From Brachypterus glaber (taxonomy: Eukaryota; Arthropoda; Insecta; Coleoptera; Kateretidae), in NCBI GenBank assembly GCA_958510825.1, contig OY294048.1:10247589-10311588 (forward strand): DNA of 64,000 nt. Direction: 5' to 3'. The notes below the pieces were generated by a model. The model did no database searches. It had not been told where the DNA came from and saw only the letters and a list, made by a program, of their open reading frames with translations. Of the stretch, positions 12,435 through 23,778 are shown one piece after another. How positions within the stretch are numbered: position 1 is the first letter of the stretch; each line of letters begins with the position of its first letter. The translations under genes and the position numbers were made by a program.

Positions 12435-13379
12435 TTTTAAAATAATATCTCTTCACTAAAAGTATACGTACGTTAAATTATGGATCTCAATATTTTTGAT
12501 TTTCGCAATTGGGTAAAATATTTCTTTCTGATATATTTTGTTTTAAATGAAATTCCAGTTTGACTGGTGACTACGATTCTAAATATGTATTTAGATTTGG
12601 AAAGCAAAAATGTAGTGATACGTTTTTTACTATGTTGGCAGAAATAACCTTTTAAAACTAGTTTATAAAAATAAGCTTTACAAGAGGTATTACAGTAAAA
12701 AAAAGGATTGGGATACGTCCAGACGGTTTCCAATTTCCGAGCAGAAAAAGTTGGAAAAATAAGCTTTACTGTGCAATAATAGTACCTAACTTACACAGGA
12801 AAAAAATTAAATAATTAATCAATATAACAGTTATGTGAATAATTTTTATGTCAATTATATAAATATGTTTTAATTTTTCAATATTGAAATACATTTATAA
12901 GTTTTCTCAATGATTACAGTTTTTTTAGCAAAAAACTATTTTGTTGTATTATTTTTACTAGGTTTAAGGTATATTAAATAAAATATTTTTATTTTGGTTA
13001 GTAGAACATTATTTGCATTAAATATTTATTACTAAAAATAATAAGTAGTTTTAGAAACAAATTAATTCTGCTAAAGTTGTAATTAACCAGTTTTATTTGA
13101 AGTTTTAGATTCTGAGGCATTCATCAATCATTTCAGGTTGTAAGGAATTTTTAAACCACAGACTTAATCAGACTTAATCAGACTTAATCAGACTTAATCA
13201 GTTTTAACCAGTTTTAACCTATAAATTTTATTTTACGTTTCTTGAACTTTACGTTTAAGAAACGTCTCGAAACGTGAAAATAAATGTATCGAAACTTTTA
13301 TGTATATGTTAAAACTATTTAAAACTGAGTTTATTTTAAATATGAAAGTCTGGAATTGGAGGATTTCTTCAAAACGGAA
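12435..13379. other. AT-rich DNA with a 10-bp microsatellite
   Basis: Four perfect copies of 'gacttaatca' lie at 13161-13200, followed by two copies of 'gttttaacca'-type units. Nothing else is recognised in this stretch. Confidence 0.6.
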
Positions 13380-13552
13380 ACATGATTGCCAATCATTAGG
13401 TTTGTTTTGGTTCTCAAAAATCGCAGTTCTGAACTGATTCGGAACCGGCGTAGTTGCAACTGGGCAATGCTTAGTCGCAACTGCGCCCGTTTCGAACCAG
13501 TTCAGAACCACGATTTTTGAGAACCAAAACGAACCTATTGATTGGTGATTCT
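13380..13552. repeat. ~170-bp near-perfect palindrome (MITE-like)
   Basis: Arms of about 80 bp pair across a centre near 13468: 'ggttctcaaaaatcg' on the left and 'cgatttttgagaacc' on the right, extending through 'gttctgaactg' and 'cagttcagaac' and the outer 'gattgccaatcat' and 'gattggtgattc' blocks. A transcript would fold into one long hairpin. GC content is higher than the surroundings. Confidence 0.85.
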
Positions 13553-13682
13553 TAGAACATTAAAACTAGAAAGGAAACTGGATATATCCACTATAAGAGA
13601 TTTGTAATTTGTTCTGTTACTGTTTATAGAATTGTCAATCTTAAATTAAATTAAAGGTAATATAAAATATGCTGTAATATAC

Positions 13683-13740
13683 GATAAGCATTATTTTATA
13701 GATTACGAGTCGTAACCTATAAAATTATGCTTATCGTAAC
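13683..13740. repeat. Short hairpin with ~25-bp stem
   Basis: 'gataagcattattttatag' pairs with 'ctataaaattatgcttatc' around a loop of about 15 bases. Confidence 0.7.
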
Positions 13741-14356
13741 TTACGACAGCTAGTTTTAAAGGTATGATATATCAATATAATGAAATTTATGTAATAAATT
13801 TTATCCTATGCTGTTTAAAGTAATATTAAAATAATATAATTTATTTTTATTTATTAATATTAATATATAAACTTTAAATCTTATGGCTTTAATATTATAT
13901 TAAAGCTTTTGGTTGTGAGACTTTTATTACCTAAGTATATTTCATGTTAAATTATATATTTAATTACTTATTTAATACTTTCAGGAAATTTTCTACGAAG
14001 GCATTTTAACCTTTAAGACCTATACATATAAGAAACTAGAAATTTATAAAATACAAAAACTGTAGAAACTCAATATTCAGTTTTCAATAATCAGCTTCGG
14101 TTTTGTTATATTTTCTTTTATTCGTATCCGAATAAACTTTGAGAAATAAAATTATAGGTTTTATTTCTTTCAACAATTTTAAGGCTACCACTGTTAAACG
14201 CTACTGTTTAAAGCTACCAAATAAGATGATTTTAGGTTTTTAATGTGCAAAAACTTGTTGTGCTCACAGAGTTTCAGACATATTTTAGATACAGCACTAG
14301 ATACCTACTACCAATTAAGTATGTTACTAGTAGCACGGATTTTTTTGAGGGGTTTT
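13741..14356. other. AT-rich DNA, no feature seen
   Basis: No frame, repeat or RNA gene recognised. Confidence 0.4.
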
Positions 14357-15268
14357 TACTGGGTAGAGGAAATGCGCCTAATTTCGGATGGTTTCCAAAT
14401 TTCGGATAGTAGTGTATTTAAGATACTGTCTGCAAAGGTAAACAGAAACCTACTTTTATGTGAAGCCAAAAGTCAAACTAAATCCGTCCTGTAATATGAT
14501 AACGGTAGAGCTTCTCCCCTTTAAATGGCAGCACAAATCGTTTATATTGCAAATGGCAGTTTTGTGCTCAGTTGCATTATTATGCTTGTTTATTTTATAA
14601 ATAATCGTTATAAAAGTTCGTGATTCTGGTAAGTTATGATGTTAGTTAAGTTGATCCACTATTCATAATTAAGCAATTTGAAAACGTAAACATTCTACAA
14701 ATTTCTAATCTAAAAAGCAGAAAGTTGCCTAATTTTGGATAGACCATTTTTGTGCATTTGATTCCCAATTTCGGATATCCGCAAGGTAATTATTATTCAG
14801 GATAACCAACCATTAATTATTATTTTTATAATGATACAACAAACTAAGATAAACAATTTTGAAAAAACGAAAATTACCTAAGATACTAAGATATTCGAAA
14901 TTGGGAATCTAAAATTATAGTTCCTATAGTATTTCGTAAAAAATCGCTTAATGATTAAATTACGTCTTAAATGTGAAGGAATAACAAGAAAAATAAGCAA
15001 TGGGATCCAGATCTACTCTTGAAAAAAATTTTTCGGATATGTCCGAAATTAGGAGCCCTTTTTCAAATGCACAAAAATGCACTGATTTTTTTTAACCGTG
15101 TTTTTTTGAAAAAATAAACTGTAATAAAATTGATTTTATAATAAATCATGGTTCGCTATAATAAGTTGTATCTGGTTATATAAAAAAAATATCAAAAAGT
15201 AATACCGAGTATTAAATATTGAATACATTGTAAATGGTATCCGAAATTAGGCGACTTTCCTCTATCCA
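14357..15268. mobile_element. Possible ~0.9-kb element with short inverted ends
   Basis: 'agaggaaatgcgcctaattt' near 14366 is mirrored by 'aaattaggcgactttcctct' near 15244. Several 'cctaatttcggat' or 'atccgaaattagg' words lie inside in both orientations (14404, 14768, 15043). No transposase. The boundaries are approximate. Confidence 0.5.
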
Positions 15269-15430
15269 TTTCTGTAAAAAATGCCCTTTTCCACATTAAA
15301 AGGCCCTTGTTAACACTCAATAGGCTCTTTAACACTCAAAGAGCCCTATTTATACCGCTTTTTTTAAACCCTGCTATTCACTTTCATATACCATACTAAA
15401 ATACTAAAATTTTAAGTACTATTATAATAA

Positions 15431-16204
15431 CACAGGACCACAAAAAAAAGTTAGTTTTTTGTAAACCAAACTATATTTTTTCTACGTATTTTTGGGCGCT
15501 GAAAACGAATATGGCAATTATAAAATTCTTGATCCTCAAAATCTTAAGATATAGGGCACATTGGGTTATGCACAAGGCCAAAAGAAATCCTCAAGATTTT
15601 AGAAAAAGTTTTTTTTATGAAAATGTTTCTAAATAAAAATGATTCATGCCATAACTAAAAATTGGGAATCAGGGAGGTCCTTTATTGTCAGTTATTTAAA
15701 TCGATAAAAAATTACTTGAGAAAAACGGTATCAGACAATTTTATGATAAATTTCTTTTGACATGTACAACGTTAAACACCCCAGACTCCCCACCACTGGT
15801 GATAAAAATATATATGTAATTTTTTTATAAAGCATATATATGTAGGAGTATTACATATATAAATTTTTGGCTGTATATTATATCGGAAAAAGACGAAAAA
15901 AGTGCAATTTGTGTAGTTTGTGGCTCTGTATAAAATTAACTAGGGTAGATATTTAAAATCTGCCATATGGGATGAACCATTTTTGTTTAGCAATATTCCC
16001 ATGAAAAAACTTTTTCTGAAATCCTGTGAATTTTAGTGTTTGCCTTGAATGCATACAAAAAAAACCCAATGCGCGCTATATCTCAAGATTTTGAGGGTCA
16101 AAACATTTTTTCATTGTCATTTTCGTTTTCAGCGCCCAAAAATACGTAGAAAAAATATAGTCTGGTTTATAAAAACTAACTTTATTTTTTTTTGTGGTCC
16201 TGTG
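15431..16204. mobile_element. 774-bp foldback element, CACAGGACCAC ends
   Basis: Arms of about 200 bp (15431-15625 and 16000-16204) are inverted copies, beginning CACAGGACCACAAAA and ending TTTTGTGGTCCTGTG, and sharing 'gggcgctgaaaacga' and 'tcgttttcagcgccc'. The interior is AT-rich with no coding frame. The target duplication is obscured by the flanking AATAAT sequence. Confidence 0.85.
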
Positions 16205-18210
16205 TAATTATTATTTATGAAAAATTAATTAAATTAAGATCCACTTAAAATAAGTTTCTAAATTATTAAAATTATGAAAATAACCCTTAATGTTCAAGAA
16301 TTTTCTTAATGGTGGAATACTAATTGGTTTCCATTATTATTAATGTAAATTTTAATCATAATGGAGGATCTATAAATTCTGAGATAGACATTTTTAAGAT
16401 CGCCCGGAGCGCCGGGTGTGGCAATGCCACACTGTGGCATACATTATACAGAAAGAAAAAGAAATAGTTAAATTATCAAATGGCACCTAATGCTAAAAAA
16501 TTGTTATTTCAAATACTTAAGTTGTTATTTTTAAAAATCGCGTAGCAGAATTTGGATAAAAATAAACAAAAAGAATAGTTAATTTTACAATAATCTTTGG
16601 CGTCAAACTACTAATTAATTTGTCTATATACTTAAAAACTTGAAAATAACTTTATGTTAAAAAAGTGGAAACAATTGTCGCTGTAATGTTTATTTAATAG
16701 ACAATAAATTTATATTTTGGAGAGATAACATTTTTTCTATGGTTTATTTAACTTCAATATGAGTAATTTTAAAGTAGCTTAGCTGGCTCTAAATCAAACC
16801 AGTTTACAAGTTGATTTTACCATTTATTTTTTCAGTTCAATCTTGATAGATTTACGAATATTTAGAAAAAGAGCTTGATAAAAAGGAAAATGATTTAGGG
16901 TCATAAAACAATTTGCCTTACACCCGAAAGGGTACAAGAAGGCGTATGGATTAAGTAAGTAAGATTATTTTTGAGGATATAAAAACTTCAAAGAGATTAA
17001 AATGGATAAATATATTTTCTTTGCGAAAGTAATAAACTTTTTTTGTAGCAAAATTCTTAGAATCACAAACAGAACTTTAAACAACTACTGTCTCTAATTA
17101 AAGAAAAATGTAAAATATTTTATTAAAAACAAACAATTCTTTGGACAATTTTGATAAAAAACGGAAGTAATGAATATTTCAAAAAAATGTGTAGATTGTA
17201 ATCAAGGATACATCAAGGATATATCCTGTATACAGGAACAAAAACATCAAACAATTATTTAAAAATCAATAATTTTTAAGAATACACCTATAGATACTAT
17301 CTTAAAGGATGAATTAAAGGATGCATTAAATAATGTAATCTTTTAATATACAAGACGATCCTTAAATATATGCAGTTATTCTAAGGACATACAATATAGC
17401 TATTTATAGCCAGCCCACCTTTTACACCCTGTACAATCGCTAATTAAGTGTTTGGACTTTTTACTTCAACTAGACGTTGACTGAGTCATGCGTATCTTCT
17501 CCATAGGCGAAACAAGGGGTGGACAGGGGGGCTAAGCCCCCCCAAATCAAACTATAAAAGTAAAATTACGCATATATTTTACATATACATATATGTAGGA
17601 GTCTCAAGCCCCCCCCTCCTCCCCAAAATTTGGACCTGGTTCTCCCCTGATCTTCTCATAGAGCTTTCATTGTTGAAGTTTCGATTAGGCTATTGTTATT
17701 GGACAGTCCAGTTTGGACTATTGTTATAACATAAATTTCATAAATGGAAAATCATATCTAGAGATACGGTTAATGACTTGAAAAATCCTCATACACGGAG
17801 AAGTAAAAGAATGATTTAATTGAATGAACCCATGCGATAAACCCATTAAAAGAAATGCATAAACACATTTGTTAAAACTATTCATTAAACCCATTTAGTA
17901 GACCCATTAGATAAACCCTTTCGATAAACGATAAAAAAAAAACTTTAAAAAACTAAGTTATTAAGATTGATACATTCATTAAATAATTAGTATTTTTTTA
18001 TTCGTGGTGCATTTAAGAATCGTAATTTTCTTTTTATTAAACTAAAACTAGATGAAACGTTGCAAGCACCCTGTCAAAACATCGGCATTATTGTACACTA
18101 GAGCCATCTAGTTTGCAAATTTCAAACTAGGTGTTTTGTTTGATTTTAAATTCTGTATCTTTAAAACATTATATTCTAGCAAAAAAATTTTATAGGGCTG
18201 AAAAAGAGCT
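16205..18210. other. Intergenic DNA with few marks
   Basis: No gene recognised. A small hairpin ('tggcaatgccacactgtgg') lies near 16420. A short GC-rich patch at 17510-17645, with runs of G and C ('ggggggctaagccccccc'), looks like a transposon or SINE remnant. 'acaccctgta' near 17425 resembles an orphan transposon end. Confidence 0.4.
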
Positions 18211-19550
18211 TTTATTTAAAATATAATTTTTTGAAATCGGGTTATAAATATGTGAGATATGCTAAAAAAACCTTTTACTGCTTTAAACGCCAATATCTCG
18301 AAAACAATGCGTTTTAGAAAAATGTTGTTTATAACATTTTTTGACCAATTTAAAATTATCTTTTTTATAAGTGCTAAATTAACCAAATACAATAATAATT
18401 GTCTTAATTATAAACAAAAAACGCTAAAAATAGGAGTTTTACCCTATTTTTACCCCTTACCCCCAATCGTTTACCCCCAAAATCTAATCAGCTCTTCGGA
18501 ATACGATAAGAAACAATATGCAAAAAACCGCAAGTCGATCTCTCATGTAGAAATGGAGTAAGAGAGTTTACACCCAGACAGACAGACAGACAGACAGAGA
18601 CAGACAGACGGACGCAAAAATTTTTTTTACTGATTACGACTCAGAATGGTCTAAAACATCGAGAAATGTGAAAATAAATAAGTGCTGATGTAATAAAACG
18701 CATATAGTTTGTCGTCTTTGAGCTCTTCAATTGTATAAAATACAAAGTATTTCTAGAAGAAACTTCGATCTTGACCAATTCTTTATCGAGAGAAAATCCA
18801 ATAGTAGAAAAAACTACATGTTGTTTAACCCAAACATAAGAAGCTCTCAAACAGGATAGATTTTTTTCATGTCGTACTTGGTATTTTCAATTAATGTTCC
18901 GTGTAGTAAAGAATGAAGTTGGCAAGAAGTTTTAATGGGATTTTTTGGTTATTATTTACTGCGAACTAAAAGCTATCCTTCCTTGGCAAGTTAATCGAGA
19001 AATACATTTTGGCACCCGGTGCGGTCATGTTTTTTATAGAGTTAAACTGTTGCATATTTGGAACAACGACCGAAATCGTGTTATTTGGTATTTAATATAT
19101 AGTTATCGCATTAGGGAGCAATTTATTTGGATTTCTGGCGAGACTGAAAATATTAATTATTATATAAAGAAATTGCAATGCTCTACCACAGAATTTTCAC
19201 AATCAATGAGAAAATCCCTACCAAAATGTCATATAGCTTCTATTTCACGCTTTTGCATATTGTTTCTTATCGTATTCCGAAGAGCTGATTAGATTTTGGG
19301 GGTAAGGGGGTAAAAATAGGGTAAAACTCCTATTTTTAGCGTTTTTTGTTTATAATTAAGGCAATTATTATTGTATTTGGTTAATTTAGCACTTATATAA
19401 AATATAATTTTAAATTGGTCAAAAAATGTTATAAACAACGTTTTCCTAAAACGCATTGTTTTCGAGATATTGGCGTTTAAAGCAGTAAAACGTTTTTTTA
19501 GCATCTCACATATTTATAACCCGATTTCAAAAAATTATAGTTTAAATAAA
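18211..19550. mobile_element. 1.3-kb foldback element with ~320-bp arms
   Basis: The left arm (18211-18555) and right arm (19228-19550) are inverted copies of high identity, sharing 'cgccaatatctcgaaaac', 'ttttgggggtaa' and 'cgtattccgaagagctg'. The interior (18556-19227) holds a CAGA/GACA microsatellite (18577-18612) and unrelated AT-rich DNA. Open frames of 60-115 codons here lie in arms or spacer and match nothing I know. Confidence 0.85.
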
Positions 19551-19636
19551 AGGTGAGAAAAAATTATTATTGCTATAGGTGAAAAAAATTAATTTCACAG
19601 TCTGAAAAGATGATAAATAATAGTATACTCTAAAGC

Positions 19637-19792
19637 TAGTAGTGAAAAATAGTATATTATTTACCAAGTGAGAGAAGTTTAACATTTTTGACCTGCGTCA
19701 AATTGCGGGATGAGCGCGCTAGCACGAAGCCCGCAATGTTAAATCTTCACTCACGTGGAAAATATAGTATTTTTTTCACTACCAGTACAATT
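19637..19792. repeat. Hairpin at the end of an 'AGTAGTGAAAA' repeat
   Basis: Arms of about 60 bp: 'gtagtgaaaaatagtat' and 'gtgagagaagtttaacatt' pair with 'aatgttaaatcttcactcac' and 'atagtatttttttcactac' on the other side, with a GC-rich loop. Sequence just left of it (19555-19650) recurs inverted at 29070-29160. A similar hairpin layout occurs at about 29905-30055 and 62910-63055. Confidence 0.7.
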
Positions 19793-19983
19793 AATTAGGT
19801 ATTTATTTATTTTACTAAAATTTAATGAAAAAGCTTATAAATTTAAAATATCACGCTGTCCGTTCGCGGCCATTAAAAAAACAAATGAATAACTTGACAT
19901 TTCTGGCAGGAATTTTCTGGTGATCTGCTAAAATTATTAAGTTAGAAAGTGTTTCCGTGTTAAGTGTAATAAAATATATAAAA

Positions 19984-20094
19984 ATGGAAAGTGAAATGCA
20001 AAGTGCTGATTCTGGTACTCCCCCAGAAATAAGGGGACAGGCGAAAACTGTGAGGGAGAATCTGTTGCCTCAAAAATCAATATTGTACCTCTAG
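19984..20094 (+). pseudogene. Short N-terminal fragment, possibly Crypton-like tyrosine recombinase
   Basis: A 36-codon frame starts at an ATG preceded by four A residues. It contains PPEIRGQAKTVRENLLPQKS, then meets a stop. The 'NLLPQKS-Y' phrase resembles the conserved start of the SAM-like region in Crypton or DIRS-type tyrosine recombinases of insects, where an LPxKS..Y..xY..F motif is common. Nothing homologous follows, so at best it is the 5' stub of an internally deleted element. It lies between two direct 'ggtagtgaaaaa'-type repeats (19637 and 20437). The family call is a recollection and weak; it could be a chance frame. Confidence 0.3.
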
Positions 20095-21382
20095 TAATCT
20101 ATGATCCTTACGGTAATATATGGGTTGTATGATCTATGGTTGAATATGATGGACCAATGATTTTCACTTTTTGAAGTGTTTTTTTGTAAAATATTTTTTA
20201 TAGGTGCTAATTTATTTAATATTTTTTAATTTATCATGCAATAAATAAATTTGGTACCTAAAGACACTTGTAAATAGCAATGTGATTTAATAATTAAGTG
20301 AAACGTCAGATGCCAAAGCAGCTGAATAAAAATTCATTATTAACCATGGTCCAATTTCATTATTTTTAGAACCTCTGACGTCATAGGTAGAGAAATAATA
20401 TTTCTACCAATGAAAAGAACAGTAATAAAGATGTGGTTTTAGGCTGGTAGTGAAAAAACAATATTCTTATGGGTTTAATTTAAAAAAAGGTTTTAACCCT
20501 AATTTTAAATTAGTAATCAATGTTAAGCTAGTAATAACTACAGCTCATATAAACGACGCCTTGGTTTAGTGACTAAACAAGCATTTATATTTCGAAAGTA
20601 TATTAGTGTGTTAAATTATTTTATGAATACTTAAGTAATAGCGAAACTCACAACCAAATTTAATCAAAATTACGTATAATATTATTTTATGATTAGTTTA
20701 ATAATATTACTAAAATTCTTAATAAAAGAATGACATTATTAAAACAACCATATTTTCTATCTCTCTTAATGTAATCATTGTCATTTGTCAAGTACGTATC
20801 AAAAAGCAGTGCGATAGAAAGAGTTGAAAACTTCAGGGATGTTAATTTTCGACATAGTCTGTATATTATAAATCTTGGATAATAAAATTGTAATTATTAT
20901 TTAATATATACCTAGGACTTTTCCAATAAGCCCTTTTATTAAAATAATTTACCATAACTTTTTCAATGTTTACAATTTTATTAAAATTGACAATTCTATA
21001 AAAACTCAGCTTGACGGTTCAAAGGTTTGTTGATCTCACATGCAAATAATAGCAGAGGTGAGAGAAGTTAATCACCGTTTCGCTGTAGACTATAACTAAA
21101 AAATGTAAAAAAATATGGACATGCAACAAAGGATGATTAAATTGCGAATTGAATTATTATATGTTATACGAAGAAAAAAATCTACCAGAAACCAAGTTTT
21201 GTTCTTAGATTTTTTCTTCGTGTATAAGTGAATGAAGGATTTATCCATATATCAGATTTTTGTAATTAATCTTTTAAGCGCTGAAAATCGTTTTTTATAC
21301 TTTTGGGTTTCTTAATAAAGTCTTTCACTAATAAAATAAATCCAATTTTGAGATTAAGTGGTATAGTACCAATTAATGAGGT
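20095..21382. other. AT-rich DNA with one clean small hairpin
   Basis: A 22-bp stem ('ttatacgaagaaaaaaatct' with 'agattttttcttcgtgtata') lies at about 21156-21231. A second 'ggtagtgaaaaaac' repeat end lies near 20437. No gene. Confidence 0.5.
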
Positions 21383-21628
21383 GAAATGTTTTTGCCTTTG
21401 TGAAATAGCAGCTTGTCACTTAGGGCCACTTGCCACGATGGTTTAACTTAATTTTTGAATTAAGTTGACGGCCGACCAATCAGAACGCAGCACTTTTAAC
21501 TTAAACTTGGTTTAGTTAAGATAATCCCAGACCAAAAGTTGGTGAAAAGTGGTCTTTAGTAAACAATAAAATTTGATTGTAATTGTAATTGTAATTGACA
21601 AGCTTCTAGGTCACAAAGTTAAAAACTG
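21383..21628. mobile_element. MITE copy interrupted by another MITE
   Basis: The flanks, 'tttttgcctttgtgaaatag' on the left and 'gacaagcttctaggtcacaa' on the right, match the complete element at 56837-56945. The middle is occupied by the 133-bp insert at 21423-21555. Confidence 0.8.
21423..21555. mobile_element. 133-bp MITE with TTA target duplication (PIF/Harbinger-like)
   Basis: Ends GGGCCACTTGCC and GGTGAAAAGTGGTCT are imperfect inverted repeats. TTA lies on each side (21420-21422 and 21556-21558). The sister copy at 56837-56945 reads CTAGTACACAATA where this copy reads TTA-insert-TTAGTAAACAATA, giving the empty site. A 3-bp TTA duplication is typical of PIF/Harbinger-derived MITEs. Confidence 0.8.
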
Positions 21629-22725
21629 CGCTCTGATTTTCACCCCCTAAATTGTACTTAGGACCCTAAATACTGACATTAAAGGTCACATAGTTTAATG
21701 TCACTTTATTCAGGGAGACTAATTGTACTGTACCATTTATAATAAAGCACATACCAGATTTCTTAAAGAAAAATTAATTAATTGCATTTTTTTAAGCTTA
21801 AATTAATATATTGAGATAGGTAAAAACTTAGGTAATAACATTTATTAAAATTTATTAAAATTGCATTTAATGTGTTTATTACCAAATTTAGTAACTTGCA
21901 AAAACCATTATTATCAAGAAGTTGTAAAAATTAAAAAAAAAACAATAAGAACCAATTACATTTTCAGCACTTAAGTATTAACCCGATTTACAAAAAAATC
22001 TTCCATTAATATATTAAAAATTAATTCATTTATCTATTACACTCTTTATACAAGACGTAAGTTATAATGGAACACATGTATATCAATCATATACCAAGGG
22101 ATCAAAGTTATGTGGTGTTTTTGGTCGAGGCGCGCCTATGCCGAGGCGAGCAAATCACACACATAGAACAGAAAAAGATGCAAGTCGTTTGTAAAACAAG
22201 TTTATACTACGATATTTCAAAAACGCTTTGACCCAGTAACTTTAAATTGGGAACAAATATTTTCTAAGTAGTAAACAAAATTAGAAAAAATGTTAGAAAA
22301 AAAAAGTTGGGGGTCATTATGTAAAGGCCTAGGCCAGTTTCGGTCATTCTGCCTTAACGGATTAACGTCAGATTGGACACAAAAATAAGAAAGTACATAA
22401 ATAACAAGCATACCTACTAAATTTGAAAAGGATCGATGGACTAACAAAAAAGTTTAAAAAAATTGATGGAGAAAAGAATTTCCAGAACATGTATCTTCTC
22501 CATTTTTGAGTTTTAGAAAAAATGTTATAGGAACTTGTGACATTAATTTTTCAAGCAAAATCGCCCCCCGAGTTTTTTGCCCATCATTTCCGGACACCCT
22601 GTACTTCTAAATGGCCTTGCATTGACACTGCAGCATTATTAAAATATATTTTATTTAGAAATATATATAAAAAGACTTTTGAAAATACTAAAATAAAATT
22701 TAACAATGTATTTGTCACGCTACCT
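21629..22725. other. Intergenic DNA with an orphan transposon end
   Basis: No gene seen. 'ccggacaccctgtac' at about 22596-22610 looks like the right end of a CAGGGTGT-type element. A GC-rich palindromic phrase 'gtcgaggcgcgcctatgcc' lies near 22122. Confidence 0.45.
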
Positions 22726-22872
22726 TAAGGCCTATCCAGCAGCTCGCATAAAACATAAGAATGCGATGCCGTGATTGGCGTACAAGATACCTGGCGGCAC
22801 ATCAAGCCAATCACGGCATCGCATTATTATGTACTATGTTGTTATGTGAGCCTGTGGATATGCTCTTAGTTT
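22726..22872. mobile_element. ~147-bp palindromic MITE
   Basis: 'aatgcgatgccgtgattggc' on the left is the exact complement of 'gccaatcacggcatcgcatt' on the right. Weaker complementarity extends outward to 'ttaaggcctatccagcag' and 'gcctgtggatatgctctta'. No coding capacity. Confidence 0.85.
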
Positions 22873-23778
22873 AATAAAGCTTCATTTATAGCTATGAGTG
22901 TAATAATAATAAAGTATTTATTTCATTATTTGTTTATGTCAAAACAACTTTATAAATATATTTACTTGTGAAATGCACTTTACCGAGTACCACAAACACG
23001 CAACATATTAATTAAATTCTATTATACGAGGTGTCCCATAGCTTATATTTCCATTATTATAAATGATAAAAAAATGGTCAAATTAAATTTTAAATGGTAA
23101 CAAAAGGAGCGTGCAAAAATTACGTAGGTAAAATTTTTAGGGGGGAGGGGGTTGTCAAAAATCTTACAATTTCTTACAAGGGGCAAGGGATTTTGGAAAA
23201 ATTTTAAAATTAAATTTTAAGATATTGTTCTATGTTGCCTTTAATACAATACAATTTATATGTTTTTTACTTTTTAAAATAAACACAAATATTTTTATAT
23301 TATACTTGACTTAGAGCATGTATAAATTATTGAAGTAAAATCTTACGTATGATTAAGTACATGGCAAGAGGAGGGGGTATGAAGAAATCTTATAATATTT
23401 TCAATAATCCTAAAAAAAATCCCTCACGAAATTTTTGCATGGCGCCAAAACACCTTTTTGTAGCCCCATCAAAACGTACCTCCCTATAACTCCCCTTCTT
23501 AGAATCACCCCCAACTTTGTTTTTTCAAACATCACCCCACTATTTTTTGAATGATTATAATAATATTAATTATTAAAAAATATTAAATTTTAAATTAAAT
23601 CATGTTATAATAACAATTTATTTATTTATTTATTTTCCTCTAGGGAAAGTCCGTTAAAAAATAAATTGAATTAAATTAACCAAAGAAATAAGGGATGGGA
23701 ACAATATATTATTCTTATTTTGGCAATAAAACAGATATAAGAGTGGTTAAAATGAAATTTAATTAATTTAATTTAAAA
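22873..23778. other. DNA left of the satellite, with a LINE-like G-rich tract
   Basis: Around 23108-23180 and 23355-23460 the sequence has a 'ggggggagggggttgtcaaa' tract and nearby 'ttacgtag', a style seen in insect non-LTR element 3' regions. No reverse transcriptase frame remains. A short (TTTA)n run lies near 23622. Confidence 0.4.

Noticed and set aside
18945..19292. 115-codon plus-strand frame as a gene
   Set aside because: It runs from the spacer into the right arm of a foldback element and has no recognisable domain or codon-use signal.
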